Below, piece by piece: positions 7,035 to 15,157 of a stretch of DNA of 60,580 bases (position 1 is the first letter of the stretch; each line of letters begins with the position of its first letter). The position numbers were made by a program, and so were the translations under genes. The notes under the pieces are model-generated. The model had not been told where the DNA came from. It was given only the letters and a program-made list of their open reading frames with translations, and searched no databases. The DNA is from CAG-217 sp963638105 (GTDB lineage: Bacteria; Bacillota; Clostridia; Oscillospirales; Acutalibacteraceae), in contig CAVHPP010000012.1 in NCBI GenBank assembly GCA_963638105.1, positions 1 to 60,580 on the forward strand, given 5' to 3'.

Positions 7035-8785
7035 AAAAGAACACCTCTACCTTAAAGAAGATTTTTAGCTATATCGGTCACTATAAGTACCTGCTGCTTT
7101 TGTCCGTGCTGCTGGCCGGCGGATCGGTGGTGCTGACTCTGTATGTGCCCATTCGTATCGGCTACGCCATTGATGCTATCATCGGTCCTGGGCAAGTAGA
7201 CTTTGCTGTCGTTGCCCGTCATCTGCTCGCTGTGGTGGTGATGCTGCTATGCGTTGGCGCTATGCAGTGGGTGATGAATATGCTCAACAATAAGATCACC
7301 TATAATGTGGTGCGAGATATGCGCGCCCGGGCGTTTGATAAATTGCTGGTGTTGCCGTTCTCTTACCTGGACAGCCACTCCCAGGGGGATGTGGTCTCTC
7401 GGGTCATCAGCGATGCGGATCAGTTTGCCGACGGCCTGCTGATGGGCTTTTCCCAGCTGTTTACCGGTGTAGTGACGATTATCGGCACCTTGGCATTTAT
7501 GCTGTCTATCAATGTGTGGATTACCCTGGTGGTGGTCGTTGTCACGCCGCTGTCCTTCTTTATCGCTCGGTTTATTGCGAAGAAGACTTACGCTATGTTT
7601 CAAAAGCAAAGCGCCGTTCGCGGGGAACAGACGGGCTTTATTGACGAGATGATCACCAATCAAAAGGTGGTGACCGCCTATTCTAAAGAGGCGGACAATC
7701 AAAAGCAGTTTGATGAGATCAATGACCGCCTTGCCAAGTATTCTATGCGGGCCACCTTCTTTTCTTCTATAACCAACCCGGCCACCCGCTTTGTGAACAG
7801 TATTGTATACGCGGCGGTGGCGCTGTTTGGTGCCATAATCGCCATTCGGGGCAATATTTCTGTGGGTATGCTCTCTTGCTTTTTGTCGTATGCGAACCAG
7901 TACACCAAGCCCTTTAATGACATCAGCTCCGTGGTGACGGAGTTCCAAAATGCTCTGGCCTGCGCTGCGCGTATCATGGAATTCATCGAGGAGGAGCCGG
8001 TGCCGGCGGATCCGGAGGGTGCGTTGCAGCCTTCGCATTTGGACGGCAAAGTGCAGTTGCAGCATATTCGCTTCTCTTATCTGCCGGATCGCAAGTTGAT
8101 TGAGGATCTGTCCGTGGATGTTAAGCCGGGTATGCGTGTGGCAATCGTTGGTCCTACCGGCTGCGGCAAGACCACGCTGATCAACCTGCTCATGCGCTTT
8201 TACGATGTGCAGGGGGGTCAAATTACCATAGACGGCACCCCGGTGCAGCAGATCGGCCGCAAGGCACTGCGCAAGAATTTTGGTATGGTGCTGCAAGACA
8301 CTTGGCTCAAGTGCGGCTCTATTTTGGAAAATATCCGCATGGGCAATCCCGGCGCTTCTTATGATGAAGTGGTGGCAGCAGCCAAAAAAGCCCACGCCCA
8401 CAGCTTTATCCAGCGGCTGCCGGAGGGGTATTATACCAAGATCGGTGAGGACGGCGGCAGTCTGTCTCAGGGGCAAAAGCAGCTGCTTTGTATCGCCCGC
8501 ATTATGCTGTGCGATCCGTCTGTGCTGATTCTGGATGAGGCCACTTCCTCCATTGATACCACCACAGAGATGAGAATTCAGCAGGCATTCCTGACCCTGA
8601 TGGAGGGGCGCACTTCCTTTATTGTTGCCCACCGGTTGTCCACCATTAAGGGCGCCGATTTGATTTTGGTGATGAAGGACGGCACCATTATTGAGCAGGG
8701 CACCCACGCCTTATTGTTGGCGGATAAAGGCTTTTATTATCATCTGTATAATTCCCAGTTCCCGGAGACGGACCAGCTGGCTTGA
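7031..8785 (+). CDS. ABC exporter half-transporter, catalytic-site subunit
   Basis: This 584-residue partner of the preceding subunit has six N-terminal membrane helices and a C-terminal ATPase. Walker A GPTGCGKTT starts at residue 374. Walker B is LILDE with catalytic E503, and the H-loop is AHR with H534. Its signature is non-canonical (LSQGQ, 478-482), which is the expected complement: in the dimer this signature faces the partner's degenerate Walker site, and the partner's FSGGQ faces the active site. The product is most likely a heterodimeric multidrug or lipid exporter; the cargo is unknown. A terminator follows at 8812. Confidence 0.9.
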   Translation: MKKNTSTLKKIFSYIGHYKYLLLLSVLLAGGSVVLTLYVPIRIGYAIDAIIGPGQVDFAVVARHLLAVVVMLLCVGAMQWVMNMLNNKITYNVVRDMRARAFDKLLVLPFSYLDSHSQGDVVSRVISDADQFADGLLMGFSQLFTGVVTIIGTLAFMLSINVWITLVVVVVTPLSFFIARFIAKKTYAMFQKQSAVRGEQTGFIDEMITNQKVVTAYSKEADNQKQFDEINDRLAKYSMRATFFSSITNPATRFVNSIVYAAVALFGAIIAIRGNISVGMLSCFLSYANQYTKPFNDISSVVTEFQNALACAARIMEFIEEEPVPADPEGALQPSHLDGKVQLQHIRFSYLPDRKLIEDLSVDVKPGMRVAIVGPTGCGKTTLINLLMRFYDVQGGQITIDGTPVQQIGRKALRKNFGMVLQDTWLKCGSILENIRMGNPGASYDEVVAAAKKAHAHSFIQRLPEGYYTKIGEDGGSLSQGQKQLLCIARIMLCDPSVLILDEATSSIDTTTEMRIQQAFLTLMEGRTSFIVAHRLSTIKGADLILVMKDGTIIEQGTHALLLADKGFYYHLYNSQFPETDQLA

Positions 8786-8811
8786 TAACGAATTTTCACA
8801 AGGAAAAATCA

Positions 8812-8838
8812 AACCGTCGGAGAATTCCGGCGGTTTTT
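8812..8838 (+). terminator. Terminator of the ABC exporter operon
   Basis: A nine-pair stem ACCGTCGGA/TCCGGCGGT with loop GAAT, followed by T5. Confidence 0.85.
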
Positions 8839-8853
8839 GTTATATGTCTATGC

Positions 8854-8886
8854 AAAAAAACAAGCGCTCCGATGGCTCGGAGCGCT
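8854..8886 (-). terminator. Terminator of the epimerase-like gene
   Basis: A perfect ten-pair stem AGCGCTCCGA/TCGGAGCGCT (8863-8886). On the minus strand it is followed by a T-rich run (complement of A7 at 8854-8860). It lies 20 bases past the minus-strand stop codon. Confidence 0.85.
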
Positions 8887-8905
8887 GTTTTTGGTTTATG
8901 TAGGC

Positions 8906-10468
8906 TTAGTGCTTGATGTCGTCCCACTTTACGCCGTTCACCTGGAACAGGTCGTCGAAGTTGTACACATTGCACTCGTCCTTGGTGTGGTTGGGATACC
9001 AAACCTGAGCAAAGAAAGGATTGGTCTTTGCAATGTTGTCGTAATCCCACTTCTTCTGGGGGATGAAGCACTCGGGGCACCAGTGACCGCCCAGCAGGAT
9101 CAGTGCGGGGCTGGCCTCAAACTCGGCACCGCAGTAGCCGCATTTCCACTTCAGCTTGGTGGCCAGGTCGCCCTTCTTCATAGAAGTGCTCAGGCACTCA
9201 CCGCCGCGGAACTTAGCAGCCTGCTTCATATCCTCAATGTCCAGCTCGGACTCGGGCTTGCTTTCGTCATAGCCGTGATCCAGCTTGTAGTTTTCTGCGT
9301 CGCTGGAGTCCTTGTTGAACTTGATGATCTCAAGGTCTTCCCACTTGGTGGGGATCTTGGCCCAATCCTCGTAAGTGCCGTAGTAAGCGGACAGACGGGT
9401 CTGGTTCTTGGTGGCTACCCAGTCTAAAGTACCGAAATCCTTGGTGGAAGCGATCTTCTTCATGAAGGGCTTTGCGCAAGCGGCAACCAGGTTCTTAGGC
9501 AGGTAGCGAGGAATCTTAAAGTAGAACTCAACATGCTCGGCCAGGCGGTTGAAGTAATCCTGGATAGGCAGGTTCTCACGGAAGTGCAAGAACTCCTCCA
9601 GCTTGTCGCCGTCGGCATAGAACTGACCGTGGAAGTTCTTGAGAATGAACCAGTTGGGGTCAAACAACTTCTCCGGGCCGGCAAGACCCAGGGTGCCCAG
9701 CAGCAGGTGCTCAAACTCATAGTTGGAGATACGGTACTCCTTACCGGAGCCGATGTTGTAGAAGTGGTTCCAGAAGTCGGCGCCCAGATGACCGGCAGCG
9801 TCCTCGGTAACCAGATTGCACATCAGACGACCACTGTCCTCCACGGTGCACCACTCCAGCACGCCGTTGATCGGTACGTGGAACATAATGGGATCCATAT
9901 TCTTCAAAATGTTGGGATAGAGAATACCGCTCTGGCGCATAACAACCCAATTCTTCACGCCGCTCTCAACAAAGGTGCGCTCAGCCACTGCCTTAGATAC
10001 GGCATAGTGGTCATAGATGGAGATCTTCAGCGGATCGCCGCAACGGCCCCAGTGGATGGGATAGTTACGGTCGCCGGTCTCAGCCACGGTGCCGATATAG
10101 CAAACTTTAATCTCGTCTGCATTGGGCTGTGCCAGCACGGCCTTGCAGATGTTCTGCGCAGCGCCGATATTGGTTTTCTGCGTTCTGTAAGGCTTCCAGT
10201 CAGCGGTGGGAGATACCATACCGCCGATGTGCAGCACATAGTCTGCGCCGGTTACGCCTTCCAGGATAGCGTCATAATCACAAAGATCGCCCCAAACCAC
10301 CTTTACATTGGGTTTCGCCATCAGGCCTTTGAGCTTCTCCTCGTTCTTCGGGCTTTTACGAGCCAGCATTTTGATGTTGATCTCGCTGGGCTTCTTGAGC
10401 ATTTCCTGTACAGCAGCCCAACCCATGTTACCGGTACCGCCGGTAATAAAGACTGTCTTTTTTGCCAT
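8906..10468 (-). CDS. NAD(P)-binding epimerase/dehydratase with C-terminal zinc ribbon
   Basis: This 520-residue protein has an N-terminal extended short-chain dehydrogenase/epimerase domain: nucleotide-binding GGTGNMG at residues 10-16 and the catalytic YxxxK as YAVSK. The extended SDR family normally ends at about 310-350 residues. Here a further region follows, ending in a four-cysteine zinc ribbon (CGYCGAEF and HWCPECF) and an acidic tail. The substrate is unknown; the family acts on nucleotide sugars, steroids or similar hydroxylated compounds. The start at 10468 follows GGAGGTTAAACA; an upstream in-frame start at 10552 lies upstream of the predicted promoter. It forms its own unit, with promoter and terminator. 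Confidence 0.82.
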   Translation of the reverse strand: MAKKTVFITGGTGNMGWAAVQEMLKKPSEINIKMLARKSPKNEEKLKGLMAKPNVKVVWGDLCDYDAILEGVTGADYVLHIGGMVSPTADWKPYRTQKTNIGAAQNICKAVLAQPNADEIKVCYIGTVAETGDRNYPIHWGRCGDPLKISIYDHYAVSKAVAERTFVESGVKNWVVMRQSGILYPNILKNMDPIMFHVPINGVLEWCTVEDSGRLMCNLVTEDAAGHLGADFWNHFYNIGSGKEYRISNYEFEHLLLGTLGLAGPEKLFDPNWFILKNFHGQFYADGDKLEEFLHFRENLPIQDYFNRLAEHVEFYFKIPRYLPKNLVAACAKPFMKKIASTKDFGTLDWVATKNQTRLSAYYGTYEDWAKIPTKWEDLEIIKFNKDSSDAENYKLDHGYDESKPESELDIEDMKQAAKFRGGECLSTSMKKGDLATKLKWKCGYCGAEFEASPALILLGGHWCPECFIPQKKWDYDNIAKTNPFFAQVWYPNHTKDECNVYNFDDLFQVNGVKWDDIKH

Positions 10469-10507
10469 TTGTTTAACCTCCTTAACACATGGACAATTAC
10501 GACTAAT

Positions 10508-10536
10508 ATTATAAACAAAATATAAATAAAAAGCAA
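10508..10536 (-). promoter_or_regulatory. Predicted promoter of the epimerase-like gene
   Basis: On the minus strand TTGCTT (10536-10531), 17 bp, TATAAT (10513-10508), about 40 bases before the ATG. Confidence 0.65.
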
Positions 10537-10647
10537 CGCCCAAACACCACAACCTTTCCTTTCAATGCCAAAAAATGGCGCGCTTTTTTGTGCAATATGA
10601 CCATAAACGTCTTCTTCTTAAATTTGATAAAAAGCGACTGGCGGGTA

Positions 10648-10676
10648 TTGACTTTTTCAGGGGAATGGAGTATAGT
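10648..10676 (+). promoter_or_regulatory. Predicted promoter of the metK leader
   Basis: TTGACT (10648-10653), 17 bp, TATAGT (10671-10676). The predicted start near 10683 lies just before the S-box aptamer. The 10469-10847 stretch without a gene holds the two divergent promoters, this riboswitch and its terminator. Confidence 0.72.
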
Positions 10677-10694
10677 ATCACTAAACTCAATATA

Positions 10695-10791
10695 CTTTAT
10701 CGAGAGTGGTCGAGGGAACAGGCCCGTGGACACCACAGCAACCTGCTTTGGTAAGGTGCTAAAACCTGCGGTTCAAATCCGAGTGATGAGG
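10695..10791 (+). promoter_or_regulatory. SAM-I (S-box) riboswitch controlling metK
   Basis: P1 is formed by CTTTATC (10695-10701) and GATGAGG (10785-10791), seven pairs including G-U. Inside are conserved S-box elements: CGAGAG, CGAGGGA, CAGGCCCGTGGA, CAGCAACCTGC and AAGGTGCTAAAACCTGC. The last is the diagnostic P4/J region. With SAM bound, the downstream terminator should form and stop transcription, so SAM synthetase is made when SAM is scarce. Confidence 0.93.
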
Positions 10792-10799
10792 AGCATGAC

Positions 10800-10825
10800 G
10801 CATACACTCGGTGTATGCCTTTTTA
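10800..10825 (+). terminator. Riboswitch expression-platform terminator
   Basis: GCATACAC (10800-10807) and GTGTATGC (10811-10818) form an eight-pair stem followed by CTTTTTATTTT. It lies nine bases after the aptamer and upstream of the metK ribosome binding site. Confidence 0.88.
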
Positions 10826-10847
10826 TTTTCCTAAGGAGGAAAGAGAA

Positions 10848-12026
10848 ATGTCAAAACACTTATTTACCAGTGAGTCCGTGACGAAGGGTCACCCGGACAA
10901 AATCTGCGACCAGATCTCAGACGGTATTCTGGACGCCATGCTGGAGCAGGATCCCATGAGCCGTGTGGCTTGCGAGACCACTTGTACCACCGGTCAGGTT
11001 CTGATCATGGGCGAGATCACCACCAATGCGCAGGTGGACATTCCCGCCATTGCCCGCAAGATCATTTGCGACATCGGTTATGATGACGACAAGAAGGGCT
11101 TTAACGGCAACACCTGTGCCATTCTGACTGCGCTTGATAAGCAGAGCCCGGATATTGCTATGGGTGTGGACAAATCCTTTGAGTTAAAGCACGATGAGGA
11201 GGACGCCTATAATCTGAACGGCGCCGGTGACCAGGGTATGATGTTCGGCTATGCCTGCAACGAAACCCCGGAGCTGATGCCCCTGCCCATCAGTCTAGCC
11301 AATAAACTGGCTGTGAAGCTGACCCAGGTGCGGGAGGACGGCACTCTGCCGTATCTGTACGCAGACGGCAAGACCCAGGTGACCGTAGAGTATGACGACG
11401 GCAAGCCGGTAAAGGTGACCGCCGTGGTTGTATCCAGCCAGCACAGCGCCGATGTGGAATTGGAGACTCTGCGACAGGATATTATTGACAAGGTGATCAA
11501 GACCACCGTTCCGGCGGAATTGATGGACGAAGACACTGTATTTTATGTGAACCCCACCGGGCGCTTTGTTGTGGGTGGTCCTCACGGCGACAGCGGCCTG
11601 ACCGGGCGCAAGATCATTGTAGATACATACGGCGGCTATGCCCGCCACGGCGGCGGCGCCTTCAGCGGTAAGGACCCGACAAAGGTGGACCGCAGCGCGG
11701 CTTATGCTGCCCGCTGGGTGGCCAAGAACCTGGTGGCTGCCGGTTTGGCAGATAAGTGCGAGGTTGAACTGGCTTACGCCATCGGCGTGGCCAAGCCTGT
11801 GTCCGTGATGGTGGATACCCAGGGCACCGGTAAGGTCAGCGATGATGTAATCTGCGATGTTATCAACAAGGTGTTTGACCTGCGTCCCTCCGCGATCATT
11901 GAGCGGCTGAATCTGCGCCGCCCCATTTACCGTCAGGTGGCTGCCTATGGCCACATGGGCCGCGAGGAGCTGAATGTGCCTTGGGAGCAGCTGGATATGG
12001 TGGATGCCATCAAAGCCTGCCTGTAA
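10848..12026 (+). CDS. metK: S-adenosylmethionine synthetase
   Basis: The 392-residue enzyme makes SAM from methionine and ATP in the cytoplasm. Visible family motifs include TSESVTKGHPDKICDQISD at the N-terminus, GAGDQGMMFGYA (the conserved loop over the active site), GGPHGDSGLTGRKI and GGGAFSGKDPTKVDRSAAY (the P-loop-like segment binding triphosphate). Length is normal for the family. The ATG at 10848 follows AAGGAGGAAAGAGA; an earlier in-frame ATG at 10815 falls in the riboswitch terminator and is not used. Regulation is by the S-box leader. A strong terminator follows, so it is monocistronic. Confidence 0.98.
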   Translation: MSKHLFTSESVTKGHPDKICDQISDGILDAMLEQDPMSRVACETTCTTGQVLIMGEITTNAQVDIPAIARKIICDIGYDDDKKGFNGNTCAILTALDKQSPDIAMGVDKSFELKHDEEDAYNLNGAGDQGMMFGYACNETPELMPLPISLANKLAVKLTQVREDGTLPYLYADGKTQVTVEYDDGKPVKVTAVVVSSQHSADVELETLRQDIIDKVIKTTVPAELMDEDTVFYVNPTGRFVVGGPHGDSGLTGRKIIVDTYGGYARHGGGAFSGKDPTKVDRSAAYAARWVAKNLVAAGLADKCEVELAYAIGVAKPVSVMVDTQGTGKVSDDVICDVINKVFDLRPSAIIERLNLRRPIYRQVAAYGHMGREELNVPWEQLDMVDAIKACL

Positions 12027-12046
12027 ATAAAAAAATTGGATAATGA

Positions 12047-12072
12047 AAGCCGTCGGATCTCCGACGGCTTTT
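12047..12072 (+). terminator. metK terminator
   Basis: An eleven-pair perfect stem AAGCCGTCGGA/TCCGACGGCTT ending in TTTT. Confidence 0.8.
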
Positions 12073-12081
12073 GCTTTGTAT

Positions 12082-12111
12082 AAAAATGCCCGGCGCACTA
12101 AAGCACCGGGC
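12082..12111 (-). terminator. proC terminator
   Basis: A GCCCGG(C)GC/GC(A)CCGGGC stem with a six-base loop at 12088-12111. On the minus strand it is followed by ATTTTTA. It lies just past the proC stop. Confidence 0.75.
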
Positions 12112-12116
12112 GTATT

Positions 12117-12917
12117 TTATAACTTGCTGTCTTTTTCCACCGCAGAGTCTACGGCGTTTTGCACGGCGGTTTCCAGCCCGTCGGCCTTTAGGGACAGCAC
12201 ACCCTCAATGGTAGTGCCGCCGGGGGAGCACACCCGGTCCACCAGCTCCCAGGGGTGTTCGCTGCTTTCGGCGATCATCTTGGCGCTGCCCAGCACGCTT
12301 TGGGTGGCAATTTGCAGCGCCTGGTCCTTGCGCATACCGTGCTTCACCCCGGCTCTGGCCAAAGCGTCAATAAACATATAAACAAAGGCAGGGGAGCAGC
12401 CGCCCAGCACGCCGAACAAGGGGAACATACTCTCGTCCAATTCCAGCACCTTGCCGGTGCAGGCCATCAGGTCGCAAACGGTCTTGGCTTGCTCTTCCGT
12501 GGCGTTCTTGCCGGCACAAACGGCGCTAACGGCTTCACCCACTAGAGCATTTATATTGGGCATTACGCGAACGACCGGGCAAGGCACTGCCAACTGATCC
12601 TCCAGATAGGCGGTGCTTTTGCCTGCCGCAATGGAGATCAACAGGGGCAGGGCCTTGCGCTCTGCCAAAACCGGACCGATCTCTGCCAAAACAGCAGCCA
12701 ACACATTCGGCTTGACCGCCAAGAAGACAGTGTCACAAAGCGCCGCCACTTCTGTATTGCTTTGGCAGATCTGCACGCCGGTATGACCCAGCTTTTGCCG
12801 CAGTGCCTCCAAATTGTGGTCCGCTACATAAATATCGGCAGCCGGTGTGCCGCCCTGTAAAATCCCTTGCAGAATGGCGCCGCCCATATTGCCGCAGCCG
12901 ATAAATCCGATCTTCAT
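12117..12917 (-). CDS. proC: Pyrroline-5-carboxylate reductase
   Basis: The 266-residue enzyme performs the last step of proline synthesis, reducing pyrroline-5-carboxylate with NAD(P)H. The N-terminal Rossmann motif GFIGCGNMGGAI is typical. The segment VVRVMPNINALVGEAVSA matches the conserved MPN region, and LFGVLGGCSPAFVYMFIDAL plus SPGGTTIEGVLSLKADG form the C-terminal dimerisation/active-site helices with the PGGTT motif. Start and length fit the family. It has its own predicted promoter overlapping the end of spoIIID and its own terminator; no proA or proB lies nearby. Confidence 0.96.
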   Translation of the reverse strand: MKIGFIGCGNMGGAILQGILQGGTPAADIYVADHNLEALRQKLGHTGVQICQSNTEVAALCDTVFLAVKPNVLAAVLAEIGPVLAERKALPLLISIAAGKSTAYLEDQLAVPCPVVRVMPNINALVGEAVSAVCAGKNATEEQAKTVCDLMACTGKVLELDESMFPLFGVLGGCSPAFVYMFIDALARAGVKHGMRKDQALQIATQSVLGSAKMIAESSEHPWELVDRVCSPGGTTIEGVLSLKADGLETAVQNAVDSAVEKDSKL

Positions 12918-12946
12918 TGCAAGTGTACCTCCGCGCGTTTTTCTTT

Positions 12947-12975
12947 ATAGTACCACTTGCGGAGGATTTTTTCAA
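12947..12975 (-). promoter_or_regulatory. Predicted proC promoter
   Basis: On the minus strand TTGAAA (12975-12970), 17 bp, TACTAT (12952-12947). The -35 box overlaps the last bases of spoIIID. Confidence 0.65.
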
Positions 12976-13229
12976 TCCTTTTTCAACTGCTGGTATTTTT
13001 TTCGCGTGGCATTACCGCCGCGAATGTGGCGCTCTGCCTTGTTTTCGTCCAGTACAGCTTTGACGGCTGCGTGTAGCTGCGGGTCAATGTGTTCCAGCCG
13101 TCGGGTCACATCCATATGTACGGTGGATTTGCTCACCCCAAACACCTTGGCGGTACTGCGTACGGTAGACTTGGTGTCTACAATATACCGGGCCAGTCGT
13201 TGGCAACGGGCCGACTGCTTTGCATACAT
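12972..13229 (-). CDS. spoIIID: Sporulation transcription regulator SpoIIID
   Basis: The 85-residue basic DNA-binding protein matches SpoIIID in length and organisation. A helix-turn-helix spans about residues 20-45 (RSTAKVFGVSKSTVHMDV), followed by a conserved RLxxIDPxL segment and a basic C-terminal tail (HIRGGNATRKKY). In sporulating Firmicutes it acts in the mother cell after sigma-E, activating and repressing many genes. AAGGAGATGACA precedes the ATG. No clear terminator separates it from proC, so some readthrough is possible. Confidence 0.95.
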   Translation of the reverse strand: MYAKQSARCQRLARYIVDTKSTVRSTAKVFGVSKSTVHMDVTRRLEHIDPQLHAAVKAVLDENKAERHIRGGNATRKKYQQLKKD

Positions 13230-13292
13230 AGCTTGTCATCTCCTTGCTAATGCCTATGCAGGGGAGTCGCTATCTATGCAAACGGATAATAG

Positions 13293-13321
13293 AAAAGCAC
13301 TTGCAATTTGCAAGTGCTTTT
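13293..13321 (-). terminator. Palindromic terminator downstream of the 13337-15062 operon
   Basis: A nearly perfect palindrome AAAAGCACTTGCAA/TTGCAAGTGCTTTT centred at 13307. The stem itself supplies the A and T runs, so it can act in either direction. It sits 16 bases beyond the minus-strand stop. Confidence 0.7.
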
Positions 13322-13336
13322 GTGTTGATTAAATCT

Positions 13337-13876
13337 TTACTGTTGCTCGGTAGAGGAATCGCTCTGCTTTTCCGCCTGCTTTTCTTTAGCGTCATTGATC
13401 ATATCGTTCAGGCTCTTCATGTGCAGCTCATCAACCTGATCAAACTTGGTGACCTGCTGCTCTTCTGCTTCCTTGCCGTCCTCCTCCAGGAGGGTAAGGG
13501 TCAGCACCTTGCCCACAATGGAAAAGCGATATACCAATGTCTTTTTTGTATCTGTGTCCTCAATGGTCAGCTTGTTTCCCTTGACGGTGTATTCGCAGTC
13601 AAAGTTCCAAGTGGATATATAGCGGTCGCAGGTGCCGTCGGAGTAAAACACAAAGGCCAGCACACCGGGCTTATCCTGGCTGTCCCAGCTGGCGCAAATG
13701 GCCTGATCACGGGGCGTAAAGAGACCAACAACGGCTTCCTTGGGATTTTGATCCGTTACGCCGCAGTAAATGCCGCCGCCGATGAGCAAGAGTCCCAGCA
13801 GGGCACAAACAATGCCGATGATCAGCTTCTTTTGCACAGCGGTCAGCTTGGTGCTCTTTTCTTTTTTCTCGCTCAT
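13337..13876 (-). CDS. Single-pass membrane protein with extracytoplasmic beta-rich domain
   Basis: The protein is unrecognised, at 179 residues. A lysine-rich N-terminus (MSEKKEKSTK) and one hydrophobic helix at about 18-37 anchor it in the membrane. A region follows with alternating strands and phrases such as ICASWDSQDK, LAFVFYSDGTCDRY and GNKLTIED, reminiscent of small lipocalin-like or DUF5640-type domains. The C-terminus is acidic, glutamine-rich and probably disordered. It begins one base after the stop codon of the PRPP synthetase-like gene, so the two are co-transcribed. Function unknown. Confidence 0.75.
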   Translation of the reverse strand: MSEKKEKSTKLTAVQKKLIIGIVCALLGLLLIGGGIYCGVTDQNPKEAVVGLFTPRDQAICASWDSQDKPGVLAFVFYSDGTCDRYISTWNFDCEYTVKGNKLTIEDTDTKKTLVYRFSIVGKVLTLTLLEEDGKEAEEQQVTKFDQVDELHMKSLNDMINDAKEKQAEKQSDSSTEQQ

Positions 13877-13877
13877 A

Positions 13878-15062
13878 TTATTTCGCTTCCTTTAAGCCTT
13901 TTTTGATGAGGATTTTATCAATCTTGTCGGAGCAGTCCAGCAGGGAGGATACGGACATATCGTGGTTCAAGGTGTCCAGGAAATATGCGGTGTACTTGGA
14001 CAGATCCACGCTCTCGTACCAATCGCGGCTCAGCAGCTCCGGGGTCTGATACACACCGTTAGTGGTGAATACACGGTAGAAAGTACCGTTCTTGTAGGCC
14101 TCGTCAAACACTTCCAGACCGTTGCAGAACAGACCGAAGGTGGTGCAAACAAAAATACGGCCGGCCTTCAAGCCCTTCAGCTTGGAGCAAACCTCCAGCA
14201 TGGACTCACCGGAGGAGATCATATCGTCTACAATAATAATGTCCTTGCCCTCTACGGAGTCGCCCAGGTACTGGTGCTCCACAATGGGGTTACGGCCGTT
14301 GACCACGCGGGTGTAGTCCCGGCGCTTATAGAACATGCCCAGGTTTACACCCAACTGGGTTGCAAAATAAATGCAGCGGTGAAGGGCACCCTCGTCCGGA
14401 GAAATGACCATCAGATGATCCTTGTCCACATGCAAATCCTCTACGCTGTTCACCAAAGACTTGATCATTTGATAAGTGGGCATTATGTTCTCAAAGGAGC
14501 CGTTGGGAATGGCGTTTTGCACCCGCTTGTCGTGGGCGTCAAAGGTCATAATGTTGTCTACGCCCAAATTGACCAGCTCTTGCAGTGCCAGCGCGCAGTC
14601 TAAGGACTCACGGTTGCTTCTCTTATGTTGGCGACCCTCATACAGCATGGGCATCAAAATGGTGATGCGCTTTGCCTTGCCGGAGATGGCGGAGATGACC
14701 CGCTTTAAGTCTGCATAGTGATCGTCAGGAGACATGGGCACTTCCATCCCGTACATATTATATGTGCAGCTGTAATTGAATACATCTGTAATAATATACA
14801 GATCAAAGCCGCGCACACTCTCGTTCACTACGCCCTTGGCTTCACCGGAGCCAAAGCGGGGCAATGTCACATTCACCTTGTAGGTGTCGCGCTGGTAGCC
14901 ATAGAACGCAATGTTCTGCTGATGCTCGCTGGCCTGGTTTGCACGCCATTTGACCAGGTATTTGTCGATCTTGTCGCACAGGGCTTCGCAGCCGGGCATG
15001 GCGATAATTCCAAGGGGTCCTACGGGGATTGTTTCTACATTTTCAGCGGTTTTTCTGGGCAT
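13878..15062 (-). CDS. prs: PRPP synthetase-like enzyme (long clostridial form)
   Basis: The 394-residue protein has tandem phosphoribosyltransferase-type folds, as in ribose-phosphate pyrophosphokinase, which makes PRPP from ribose-5-phosphate and ATP. YEGRQHKR (141-148) corresponds to the catalytic/ATP region, FDAHD (174-178) to the DxH metal site and VVISPDEGA-like residues (218-226) to the second domain. The ribose-5-phosphate loop reads VDDMISSGESM (278-288) instead of the usual DDxxxTGGT. It is about 75 residues longer than the classical enzyme, including an N-terminal extension and inserts. AGGAGGAG precedes the ATG. It is probably the organism's Prs or a close paralog. Confidence 0.8.
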   Translation of the reverse strand: MPRKTAENVETIPVGPLGIIAMPGCEALCDKIDKYLVKWRANQASEHQQNIAFYGYQRDTYKVNVTLPRFGSGEAKGVVNESVRGFDLYIITDVFNYSCTYNMYGMEVPMSPDDHYADLKRVISAISGKAKRITILMPMLYEGRQHKRSNRESLDCALALQELVNLGVDNIMTFDAHDKRVQNAIPNGSFENIMPTYQMIKSLVNSVEDLHVDKDHLMVISPDEGALHRCIYFATQLGVNLGMFYKRRDYTRVVNGRNPIVEHQYLGDSVEGKDIIIVDDMISSGESMLEVCSKLKGLKAGRIFVCTTFGLFCNGLEVFDEAYKNGTFYRVFTTNGVYQTPELLSRDWYESVDLSKYTAYFLDTLNHDMSVSSLLDCSDKIDKILIKKGLKEAK

Positions 15063-15157
15063 ATTAACAGCTCCTCCTAAATTTTTACGCCATTATAATA
15101 CAACAACCACCGGCGAAAGTAAACCGGAAAATGAAAAATTTCAGAGAATTGACAGAA

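Noticed and set aside
7247..8707. 486-codon minus-strand frame inside the second ABC subunit
   Set aside because: Antisense shadow of a well-defined ATPase gene with all motifs on the plus strand.
13229..13292. Sigma-E or sigma-K type promoter upstream of spoIIID
   Set aside because: GCATAG and CATAGG pieces are present but the spacing and sequence are too loose to claim.
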